From Lineus longissimus (lineage: Eukaryota; Nemertea; Pilidiophora; Heteronemertea; Lineidae): a stretch of DNA of 64,000 nucleotides. The stretch lies in assembly GCF_910592395.1 (NCBI RefSeq), contig NC_088308.1, positions 27,297,501-27,361,500 on the forward strand, read 5' to 3'. The position numbers were made by a program, and so were the translations under genes. Positions 1 through 12,500 of the stretch are shown in pieces. The first letter of the stretch is position 1. Each line of letters begins with the position of its first letter. The notes below the pieces were generated by a model. That model saw only the letters and a program-made list of their open reading frames with translations. It made no database searches and had not been told where the DNA came from.

Positions 1-349
1 TCGGTGGGATCCTTGAAATTGCTTTGCATGTAAGCTGGCGTCCAGGCCAGATTACGGCACATTTCCACTATATCAATGAGTTGAGAATAAGGTTATCACT
101 GAACTAATAGTATTTACTACGACTAGCCAGGCTGAATAAACAATGTGTCCCTTTAAACACATCTAACTACGGGACAAATCAGTGCAAAATGGCAGCAAAG
201 TCTCTTTGTTGTAAATGATGCTCTATCAAGCACATTTCAAGCTTACAATTAGTGACCATTTTTGACAGTTATCACCCTGTTTTCCTCTAGTATCTAAATC
301 CGGAAGAAGCGGACCCCTAAAAAACCAAAACATGAGATATTCAACCTAC
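1..349 (-). other. 5' part of GluN2-like intron 9 (cut by window edge)
   Basis: The donor at 349-344 reads GTAGGT on the minus strand. I searched both strands for the expected next exon (E-P-F/Y then the first membrane helix) and found none, so it lies beyond position 1. No repeat recognised. Confidence 0.7.
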
Positions 350-533
350 CTAGGAAAGCTGTCGGTGATATAGCACCATCTCTTATTGCTACTATAATAG
401 TTATACCAGTTTCAAGAAAGGGGACGCTAAAATCGACCACTTCGCTCCTCTCCGGGTTGATTTTGAGTGACGTCATCACCATGTCACCCTTCCCATCCAT
501 CAAGGCTCTGGGAAGACCATTCCAATTACCGTC
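350..533 (-). CDS. GRIN2-like: GluN2-like exon 9: end of S1, NPERSEVVDFSVPFLETG..ISPTAFL
   Basis: 184 nt, acceptor TTCATTTTATCCAG, donor CTAG|GTAGGT; residues 535-596, leaving phase 1 with a single G, as expected for the family's FLE|PF junction before the first membrane helix. TSLKINPERSEVVDFSVPF matches GluN2 GSLTINEERSEVVDFSVPF. The Ser and the Arg that bind glutamate are kept, but the Thr two residues after the Ser is Lys. The next exon (TM1, pore) is not in the window. Confidence 0.96.
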
Positions 534-3500
534 CTGGATAAAATGAAGGAATGGTGTCGTAAAAAATGCATTGTCCGTTTGAATCAAAGTCAAAAGCCTT
601 TGTTGAATGGTGTTAATAATGAGACGTGAACAAAACACTCAGAGTGACTCTGAGTGTCAATACTAATTAGCTCAATCAATTCGGCCACCTCATTAACCCC
701 ATTCAACATAGGCCTTTGATCTTTATTGCCCTATTTTGGGAAGCCCTGGTATTTTTCATAAGTTTTCTAGAAATCCGATCTTTCAGGGAAGTCGGACAAT
801 GTCGGACTTTTGTCGGATAAATTAAGTTAGAGAAACCGTAAAGAAGTCGGAAAAAGCCTCCTACTAGTGTGTGGAGTTTCTTTTCTCACCTTGTCAGGGG
901 CACCCCATATCTCGTCCTCGACCTCCGACAGCTGATACTCGAAGCCCATCTCCTCACTTAGGTGTCTCAGTAGATCGATACAGAAACCGGAGCAACATTT
1001 GTATAAGGAAGAATTGGATGTGGCGTTGGCAACACTGCAAAAAACAGTCAACAGTTTCATTATTTGAGAACATTTTTTTCATCTGCCAACGTTTAACGAC
1101 AGAGCTTTTCTTGTATTTAAACTTGAGATTCCGAAGCATCTCAAAATGGTTACTTTGGACGAAGCATGACCAAGACCAAGCCATAAAAGCGAAATACTCA
1201 ACCTCTTTCTTTTTTCTATTAACTCTGAGGTCTGCATTGAATGTGTGACTGTGCCTTTACACCATGATCTGCCGAAGACATACGGGAATGGCTATGTAAA
1301 CTGAACTTTACGCCAAGGAAAGAAAATGAGATGGATACCTACCCTATTGTGGCATTTTGTGGTGCTACTCTACACAGTTTAGCTCTTAGGGCACACTTCC
1401 CCGTCACGTTGTCAGGATTATCATAAACAACGTACGGTGTTTCTTCTAGCGTCAACACCTTCAGATGATATTTGGCGGGCATCCAGTCAGGGGGCTTGGT
1501 CAACTGACCTGGCCACGTCACATCTTGCATATCGAGACCATCATCCTCCGACCAGTGACCAACCTGCAAACGGTAGACGTAATATTTCTAAGCAAAACCA
1601 TAACCTCACATAAGTGTCCGGCAAATTCATGTATATTGTTCACGTTTTTTATCGTATATGTCAATGCGCGTGTCTGGGGCGTTTTTACTTCGAACTGTGT
1701 AGCATCCGACACAGCTGGGACGAGAACTTTGAAGGTATACGTATCAGTATCGCATCACTTACTAGCCCCCAATTGTGTCCCGACTTAAGGTTGACAATAT
1801 CTAACTTGACGTTGCGTAACATGCCATCTTTAAAGAATGGTGTTTGTGTTCCCGGGGTGGTCGCATTCATCATATTTCTGAAAATACCAACATCGATATC
1901 TATTACCGAAAGGACTTTGTTTTGTGAAATCTCTTCACAGAATTATGAAATGTGTTTCATCGATTTGCACGTAGGTATCTGAAGTCATTTCCGGAGAATT
2001 ATTTCTTTTTCCGTCCATTTGTATGTAGAAACGTAGGAATACAAAGTCATGGTTCTTTTACTGTTACTTTCTAATACTTTTATATATCAAATCTAGAAAA
2101 ATGAGACTTTGATACGTACTCATAGAGCACTCGTCCATTTTGCCAAGGTTTTATAGCTGTCATGTTACATGTGATATTTGGACCGAACTCAGCACTCGGA
2201 TCGAAGTCGAAGTCCTTAGTGTAGAGAGCGACACCCCTCGTGAAGACTTCGCCAGCCAATTCAGCCATCTTCATCCCAACGCATAAACTCGTGCCAAAAC
2301 TGATGCCTGGAATAAATGAATACAGACTAATATAGCGTTCCTGGCGAACTAACAGCTGTTTCCAGATACTACTGCTGATAACGATGATAATGTTGATGAT
2401 GATGATGACGATGAAGCAGCAGATGTCGATCGTGACGATGTTTATGCTGACGATTACGACGGTGATAATGACGACGATGAAAAAGGCGATGATTCGAACG
2501 ATGATGGCAATAACGTTGATGACGACGTTCTTTATAACACAAAGGAGGAGAGCACTAGAGCTTTACATCTAGGTAATCGATTATCATTGAAACCGTGCGG
2601 TGCCAACTGCTTATGACCATACATGTAATTAGTTAACTGAGAGAATCACAAGACTTAGGTCTATATTTGAGCATCGTGACTCACCTAAAATGCCTAGAGG
2701 GTAGTGCGTCTGTTGGCCTTGGTATTCCTTGATATCAGTCGTGTCACCCGCACTGCAATCCTCGTCAGTCTCCTTGTCTGCAGTCACAGCCACCACGGAT
2801 TTAGTTACAATCCACATGTATTCCTTGGTTGTCAGGCCTAATTCAGTCGCCACCACGAAGATTTTGTCGGCTTCATCACTGGAATAAGCAATCAATTGCA
2901 CTGTTTGGTTCTAACACTTAATGTAAGCGAGACGATTCTACTTATTTCAAGTGCCGAACGAGCTGGAAGTCTACAACAGCACTGAATTTACAAATATTGA
3001 TTAATTGCCAAAGATATATAGAAAGACGAAATTGCGAAGTGCACGACTTACTGCGACGCAAACATAGATATGATTCTTGTATCACTAGCTTTTATCTTCA
3101 TGAGGTTTTTTTTTATGTTCGAGGGGTCTGTATTCATCAGCGTGACCACTTCTAGGATTTCGTTTCTGCAACAAAGACGGTGGAATATGGTTACTACAAG
3201 TAAACGATGCTTGAGTTGCATGGGTAGGGCTTGCAGTAAGAGAACGAGAGAAAGCGGAAGACCTAAAACGAAGGGTGACGGAATCTGGAGAGTGACATCT
3301 ACACGTAAATCATAAGGATACTTTCTGTAGGTGTATCCCACCCATATCCAAGCATTTTGATTGAATCCCTGACGAAATTCAGTGCCTTTAACGAGGTTCG
3401 AATGTATATATCTGTATCATTAGAATCCTGCTTACATGTCTGTGGAGTCCTCTACCCTTGTCCGCATGGTGTTGATGAATTGGTCGTGGCCGACGCGGTT

Positions 3501-6500
3501 GGTTACAATGATAGAGAAGGCCTTCCATTTGTATCGTTGGAAAATACTCAGCATAGCCAGCGCTTGATGACTCATGGACGGAGAGATCTCGACTACCAAG
3601 GAATCCTCATCATCCTGCAAATACAGAGGGGATTTTGGCGTTAATTATTGTGTCAAATGAGAGTAAGAGACCATTTTTCATGCTTAAATAAGAATGGAGA
3701 AGAACTTATGTATCATACCATCGAAATATTGCCTTAATCACCAAGAAAATAGTGCCATGATCCTTTTCCCTCATCTAGAAAATCTCACGAACTTGTAGAA
3801 GACATGGCGCCCATCACCAGCGTACTACGTATGTACAGAATCCGGAATGCACGAATGCTCTGTGACGCCATGCAGGGAATTGAAATGGCCCCGAAAATAT
3901 ATAATAAATTGGCGTAAAAGACGTTCATAGTACACAAGTCCTTGACTACTAAAGCCAACAAACGCCACCAAAGCCTCATTCGTTGAAGGGAGACCAACGG
4001 ATACAATTCTGTAAAGCTGCCCATATCGTAGCTGATGCTCTATTTCTTCTGCTGAGAATGCAGAGCAATGGTTTAGGAGTTTTAGCAATGGCGACGCTGC
4101 ATGTCTCACCAATGAAGCCATACCTGTCACTTGGTGGTAAATCACCGCTAACTTACTGGAAAGAAGAACGCTGGGAGTCTGAGCATAGGTGAATGATCAA
4201 TCAAGAAGGAATGCACCAAGCGCAGGTACCTATTATTAACACTCTTCAACAAGATGTTAAAAGTCATTGTTTGAAATTAGCTACAGATTTGTTGCTGTTT
4301 TGAAATCGTGGGTTACGGCAGGATTGTTCTCAGTCGTTTCCAGACGCCAGAATACCCTAGTACAGACCATTCAGGACATGATGATGTTCTCGAAGATGTC
4401 AAGGTTTTACCATGATAAGTTGAGACTTAACCGAGGAGTGTAAAAGTTCGGTTGTCATCAGGAAACTACAACTTTCCTAAAAGAAGCTGTCCCCCAAACC
4501 CCGATGAAGGGGTTATAAGCGGTCAAAGTCAGGATTTTCGCCCAAGAATTGACAGAATCACTGAATTATTAATTAGGCTTCCACGTTGTTCTCCAGTTTA
4601 TACTTGATGACACCTCGAGTTGTTCGGTCATCGGCCACTTGTTTTAGGCTGTCTGCAAATTAAGACATCATTAGCACGTTTTGGTGATTCCATTTGGTCA
4701 ACTGTGGGTATGAATTTCTCCTGAGAGTGTAACGCACTGACAATATATGGCATATCACGTCTTGAAGTCAAAGGAAATGCTACTACTGCTTCACGATCTG
4801 TTGACCTACCTATGGTTCCATATTCTTTAGACTAGACATAGCTCGCATCATGAGCAAGTCATGTTAAGACGGGCTGACTTGGACACAACACTGCATGTAA
4901 GAGGTACGAGTAGTTGCAGTTCAGAAATTCGTCACCGGTATCTTTGTGGCGATAAGCAGCGTATGCTTAAAACATACTTTCTCCTGTGATAACAGATGGT
5001 TTATCTACCTTAAAGTATTTGCATCTCGAAGAGCATGTGATATTTTGAAGCTTCCACACCAAGACCACGTAGTTTGTGAGTACAGAACAGAAGTATTGGC
5101 TTGAGTTGTACAGCTTTCCTGTTCAGAACCAACAACTCGCAAGGAGCCAATGGCATAGATGTCATCAAGCACTTTTGTAACAAATTTTCCAAACGGGCCA
5201 GTAATGCCAGGGCATAGATGTCTACAGAAGAAGACGAAATCCAAATCCAGAAAAGACAGACAGCGTTTCGTTAAACAGCCAGGAGGACTTTGGTCAGGTA
5301 GCTGGTGATCCAATCGGTGGTCGGTAGGCATGCACAATCAAGAAAGTTGGCCTTGTGAGTGATAGAAATATTCTTCGTACAAGCGTGGATAGTTGTCTTA
5401 TACTTCGAGTTACTCTTGCCAACTTCCCCACGCTCTACCCTAAAATCTCCCTTTAATTCGTTGCCAATTTCAAAGCACCCATACGCATCGATCGAGCCAT
5501 TCCATCGCCAATCAAATACCGACTTTCACTGTCGTTCCCCATTCCAATCCAGAAATATGATTAATTGTGACAAATTCAATGTGAAGTACCGCTTGAGACA
5601 TGAATGAAAATTTCATTGACATCTCAAACATAACCTTGGTTAAGCCTAATGAGATCTGACTAGTTGCATTATGTCGTTTTAACGTTGAATTAGAAGCATC
5701 CTCGACTCTCTGAAAGATTACAAAATAAAACTCAACTCAGCCTTTGAAGTTTAACGTTTTAAAGATAATTTCAGCTTCTGAAATCGATATAATCAAGTTT
5801 TGCATTTACAAATCGGACAACAGTTTGAAATATCGAAGCAATGACCTTAATCACCATTTCTCAATTTGCCTGAGGAAGAGTCATGGTTTTATCATGCAAT
5901 ATTAAGTTAAATTATTCAAAATTACCCACTGCAGCAGTTGGTGACTTTTGATGACGCGGTGGCTTGCAACCAACCGCGCTGGCGGGTAATCTGCATTACC
6001 AAATACTGAGCTGGGCCTGAACTTAATATTTTCGAGGTGGCATCTCCAGCTTTAAAAACATTGAATGCTTAAAACCTGACCCGTCTTGATAAGAGGCACT
6101 TCACAGCGAATGCATTCGCTTGGTAAGTTCGCTCACCCAGGAAGATGAACTTCTATCAAATTATGCAAAGCCTGTCAACTGCCTGGCTTGGAAAAAAAGG
6201 ATAGCCACCTGTGATCCAAACATTACAATATAGATATGAAGAACTTTTAAGACTTGGCCGCAAGGTCATCTTTATTTTCTTATTAAGACCTTAACCGTTA
6301 CATGTCATGATCCTCCGCCTTGAGAAGAACCACGTCCTTGATCCGATTAGCCGGTGAATCTTTGTAAATGACTGAAGGCATTTGCGTTAAGTTTCAGCGT
6401 GTAACACACACTAGGAGAAAGCTTTTTCCAACTTCTTAACGTTTTTATCTAACCTTTCCCTGATTAATCCGACAGAAGTCCGACATTGTTCGACTTTTCC

Positions 6501-9500
6501 CGGAAAGGTCGGATTTCTAAAAAACCTGTGAAAAATACCAGGGCTTCCCAAAATAGGGCAATAAAGATCAATCAGGTGTGAACCAAACACTCAGAGTGAC
6601 TCTAAGTGTGAATCCTAATTAGCTCACTCAATTAAGGCTCCTAAGTGTTTGACTCACACCTCATTTTACCTAATCAACTGAAGCCTACCCTATTTTGGGA
6701 AGCCCTAGTATTTCTCACAGGTTTTCTCCAGAAGTTTCCTCGAAGGACGAATTGAGTGGTATCACAGATAATATCAGACTGCAAGAAAATAATCGAGCGT
6801 AAAATAATCTACTCCTAAGTGGGAGACTACACAATAATTATACTGTGATTATACCCTTACATGATGCTTCAGCAGATAGTTGATAAAACTCGTCATCAAA
6901 ACACGCGAAGAATCAATTAGAGATCGTGATTCTGGGAAATCTCTAGAATGAGCCAGGATTATGTGAAATGGGAAAGACACGGGTGACCGCAGTGTCAACA
7001 AAAGGAAAGCTCACCCAGCACAGAATAAATAGCATTTCATCATAACAGATTGTATTCGCATGGAAACTCAATCCATACGGTTTAACACAAATCCTGACCA
7101 CTTAAGCACATTTTATACCCAATAAATCAGCTATTCCTGTTCGTTTTACAGAAAATTTACCAATTTCTTTGAAGTAAAAACTGTATAATCTTATCAACTT
7201 AAGCCCGCGAAATTAATCTGATTTTCAGCCTGATGAAGACCGTCTTTCCGCTACTACTCATGTCCTTGGGGAGACCTGATTGCTGTATCAGAAATCTGAA
7301 CAGGATTTCTCATTTTCCCTGCAATTCCAAAACAGTATCGCTTCCCGATTGGGAATTCGCAAGTCATTCGCTTGAGATACTTTTATTCAATTCCCAACTC
7401 AAAATGTCACATCTCCAAAGTGTAACACGATTTGAGTTATCGGTGCGTGCAGGTTCAGCAAGTGTAAAAAAATGCTGGATGTAATCACATATCATGACTT
7501 TTTGTCGAGATGTGTACCAAGTAGTCATGTACTTCCCGCAAGAAACGCAATGGCGATTTCTCTCAAAATCACCCGTTAAAGTACATTATGCATGCGTAAT
7601 CCCGTTTTTCTTGAGTCTCCTTTTTTGGAATGCTCGTCTTAAAAAAATACGCAATCGAAATGACACGAGACCGTTAGCATAAAGGTCATGCCCAAGGCAA
7701 GAGTCGGGGCAAATGTATTAAACTGGAAACCAAATAAAACGATTAGGTTTTTTGGCATCACAGGTAGACGTACACAAAATAAAAATGCGAGTTGTGTTCC
7801 CATCCATCTCAGTTATCAGATACCCTGTAGGTCATGTTGTATGGAAATTGCTGGCGACGCTATGAACGAGGCCGAGTGAAGAAACTCCGAACGGATCGAC
7901 TGACCGTGATGGTTGTGAGCCAGCCACTCATTGACGGATAACATTTCTTCGCGGATGGTTGCCCCTTGCAATCATCTGAACTGTGAATGAAGTTTATGAG
8001 GTTGTCGATAACACTGGGGACACGCCAGATGCCATTCATGAGCGATGCTGTAGGTGCAGTAGGTGTAGGCTATGGTTATTTGGCAGGATTTTGTGTCGAA
8101 GGTTGCAGTGTAAAAAGAACCGAAACCTTTATCCTTTCAACTTGCTGGATCACCGAACGACGACAGCATTATCGGTTTCTTGTGATCCGAGTTGGCACTG
8201 ACATGACTGGCATAACTGATGGCCTTTCGGCTATGTATACAGCCATACAGCATGTTCATCGCAATGTTCTTGCCTGTCTGTGGATGCAGGGAACATATCT
8301 AACAATGTTCCAAAGGAGAAGATAACGATCCCTGCACCACCTGGTTACCAGATAAGTGCAGTTCATCTTACAGTTATCAAAATTTAATTAGACCTTGATT
8401 TCTATTGAAATGTATCTGTCTAACATCCACCTGTAACAACACTTGCTATTAGAACGAATGAGAAGGTATCCTTTTGTTCACCTCGGCATATTTTCTTTTG
8501 AGAAAGTGCCAGGCTGAACGGGGGGCTTCACATCCCCTATACTTGGCAACGATAAACTTATCGTAGCAGGATGATCGAAAACAGTTCAGCCCATGTATAA
8601 AAAAACAAACTTCTCGATAAATATTGTGGAACCGGGTGCAAAATGCCCCCGGAAGCGATTCGGAATATTACACGTTGTTATTGTTCATGACACTTGGGCG
8701 CTTACGGCAGACTATGATCATCACTACGACTTGGCAAAATCGAAACTTGACCGACACCAAATGCTGCCTTGTCCAAGACCATCTGATCAACCGTCCCAAA
8801 TTGAATGGCATACGAAAGAACAAATTAATCAGATGTCAATAGCGACGTCTTATTGATTTGTCCTCGAGAGATGCCGAATATTTATCTGGTATCTATGAAA
8901 GAGATCGTTTTCTGATGGGTTTGAATAAGCGGTTATCGATTTACGTTTAACGTTGCTCCTTTTATCTTCGACCCTAATCGAATGATTTTCTGTTACAGTT
9001 ACTTTAAAAGCACCCAGTAACCTGGGGAATTGCTATGGTACGATATAGCTTACATATCACTGGTGGAAGGCGAAAACGTGTCACTATTTCACTTCAAATG
9101 GATCTGCGATGTATTTTCCGAATCATGCAAAGCAAGTATTAATTGAAGATAATTTTGGACTTCGATGAAAACATTTCGTTCAACTGCTGCGTTTGCTGTG
9201 AGAAAGCCTGAATAGTTCGAATGCCTTTTTCTGGTGAAATATACAGTGTCTTATGAAGGGTACACCACAGCAGCTTGTTACACGAATAATCGTCTTCCTT
9301 AGCCTGAAGTTCAATTGTTCAATTTGTGCTCACGATATGGCTTGGCAGCTGCATTGTCCTCTTGTTATTTATACACGAATTAACATGGAGAAGAAGCAGT
9401 GAAAGTAATTTGGGTAATTGCTTTCCCAACTCAATGTTCATTTAGTATTTAGATGATTACTACGAACGTACCAGCATCGAGGTAATGGTACTTTCTGAGA

Positions 9501-12500
9501 ATGACAAGAAAGAAGATTGTGGAAAAAGTATATTATGTGTATGAATTAAATATACTGCATCTGCAATGTATGCCGTTTATTACCTTAAAAAGCATACCTG
9601 CTCAGTTGATTTCCGACCGATAAGGAAAAAAAGGAACCCACAAGCAGTCAAGTCTAGGCAGGGAAATGTGATGCTAGAGCAAAGTAACAAGCCAGGTATA
9701 ATGAATGTGTCTACGCCCTTGGCGATTGAAGTAAATAGAAGCCATAGTAGTGTAATAACAGGCTATGTTTAGTGTCGAAGAAGCTTGGCAATAGAACCGA
9801 ATCCATCCCTTGATAGAACTTGCCGGACTGGGCAATCACTAGCACGGACGGCTAGTTCCCGCCCAGGGCAATCTGGTACGATCAGCATACTGCAATCAGT
9901 GGAAATCAGCAAGATTATTCCCATGTTATCGACGGGCCATTTGTGAGAAGGCTCTAAGAGACCAATATTCTAATCAGGACGATAGCCGAGGACTGATGGA
10001 TGCTATGTAGGCCAGCGTCTTATCTGATCACTGTTCAATGTCATAAAGCCAATGAATGAGTGAGGGCCACTTGGCTCCTCCTGATGTTCTTGTAGTGTTC
10101 AGGACGAGGAAAGTTCCTTTTGACATTCTAATAGTGGTCAGGACGAGGTGAAGATCATTTGAATTCTGCATCAAAATAAAATAACGGCTAGCCCAACATG
10201 GTCAGGTAACAAAGACATTGCATATCAGTAGGCCTATCCACCGACCTGTGCTAATCATCAATCACACAAACATTGTCTCTGATCATTGCAGCTGGACTAC
10301 GCTGATGGGACGTGCAAGTCTGTCTATTCCCTAACGCCACAAGCTACCGGCTGTGGGTGAGATTAACTCCACGTTAGTTCATTAGACAACACGTCATTAC
10401 CGGCATAATCAGGTTAGAGGCTTCCGAGGCGACTTGGTTGTCAGAACCCGTCGCCTCCAATACTGCGCTGTGGTGATGAAGTCTGAGGGTTCAGCAAACA
10501 TTGCTGACTTTAAGCGACTTCTCAATAAGAAATGAGCCAAAACTTTCATTTATCGCTATTTTTCCTGATGGCAGTGTATACATCACGCGAAGACAAGGTA
10601 AACAAACTAAAATATGTTTTCGCGTATTCCGTCACTGTGTTTATCGTCGTCTTTGTAACTTATAGAATCATAAGTTATCACAAAATGCATATCACGATGT
10701 GTTTGCATTTACTTATCTTGTTTCCCCTACAGAGTCTCACTATCCCTGCCATGAACGCAGTACAACCGCCTCTCTTACTCAGATGTAATTAGCAGAATCA
10801 GCGATGATTAATGCAGATTAAATCACGAAGCACTCATTTCACCACCATTAAGCTGAAGATAACTGCAACTCGCGGCTATGACCGTAAAGTAATTGTGGAA
10901 AAATAAACCCCACATGCTAAGTACGCACCATGTTAGCACTTGGAGTGTCGATCACTCGCAAAAAACTCATTCTATGAGACGATATACGGTTATGTAGTAG
11001 CGACATTTTTCTCATTTTTTGGGTCCTTTTCCTGAACTCCCACCAGCAAGTAGACGCAATAACAAACGTAATGGAATTAGGCAAGACTCTTCAGATTTGC
11101 AGTTGAAAAAAAAGAAAAGATGAAAATGCCACGTCTATCAAAATGCCATGAACCGAGTTTGACAACCACATATTACGGCATGTTCGTCTTCAGAGATGTG
11201 CATCCACATGGTTGAATTACCAAGAAATATCTCCAAACCAGCTGTAAAGTGCGTTGTCGAATGTGCAATCACCCTGATCAAAAATCGCAGCATCACTGTC
11301 ATATTTTCATCAGGGTGATTTTCTGGTACATGTATATATTTCATGAGAAGTAAAATGTGATACATGTACATGTATATACTTCAGTGAGTGAACTCTATTT
11401 AATTAGTGAACTAAATGTAGTATTCACAAAAGGGTCACTCTGAGTGGTTGGTTCAAACATCATTAAACCCATCCAGCCTTTGATTTTTTTTGCCTTTTTT
11501 AGGAAGCCCTAGTGTTTTTCACAGGGTTTTTAGAAATCTGACCTTTCAGGGAAAAGTCGGAAAATGTCTCACTTAACGTAAATTTTCGTATTTTGACAAG
11601 AAAATTCTATTCATCATCAGCGCAAACCCCGATTGGAAGGTAAGTCAAGTCGACACGATGTAATATTTTTACACCCAAACCGAACCAGAATGTCTGAACC
11701 ATCTGCTGTTGGCTTTAAAACAGCTTTACTTATTAAAAAACTTTGCTCTGCTTGTTTGAAAATACCATCACACGCCTCTTCAGTGTAGCAACTCACCCCC
11801 TCTGGGGTTATCAATGTCGTGTGTTTCTTGTGGGTATATCAGGTTCATGTACATTGATATATATTGTCTCCATGCCTTTATTTTTTAAGGCAAAGGCATG
11901 ATATACCGAAGACGTGATTGAAAAACGTCGCACTTGATGTTTGTCCTTTGTAGAGATATCAGGTGTCTTTCTGGCAAAGTGTCTGGTGGGAATTGAACAG
12001 CATTATAAAGTAACTAGTCGATAGTGGTAGCATGGAGTGGCGAGAGCGGATTACCAGTGAAAAAAGAGGTAATATCGCCAATAGGTGAAAAGTCAGAGTC
12101 AGCCGTTAGCCTTGTGTTTTTGTTCATGACATAATTGCTAAATGAAATGATAGCACAACAGTTTCAGATTAAAGTAAAGCGTGACAAATGGGAATATGGT
12201 TTTAATAAGTTGACACCCCAGAGCCGTTTGTGCTGTGGAACGATGTATTACCGCTGGTGTATCTGAATACCATCTCTAAGTGCACCGTCGAGTTATTTGA
12301 CTTCGGTCTCATGTGTCCTTTCAACGGCTTACTAAGTTACATTGCTTCCAATGAGATGATATTTTATCCAGGATCCATTTGGAGGTACAAAAGCATGTCT
12401 AGACACATCATCATGTACCCAGAATTAGACAGATTGGTGTTTTAGTCTATAAATACACCAATGGCATTATTCAAGGCATTAGTGACACATCAGTAACACA

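Noticed and set aside
1-67. Open segment on the minus strand (VEMCRNLAWTPAYMQSNFKD) after an AG at 68-69, considered as GluN2 exon 10.
   Set aside because: The next family residues should be E-P-F/Y and a membrane helix. This segment is not hydrophobic and does not match any GluN2 region I know; the pyrimidine tract is also poor.
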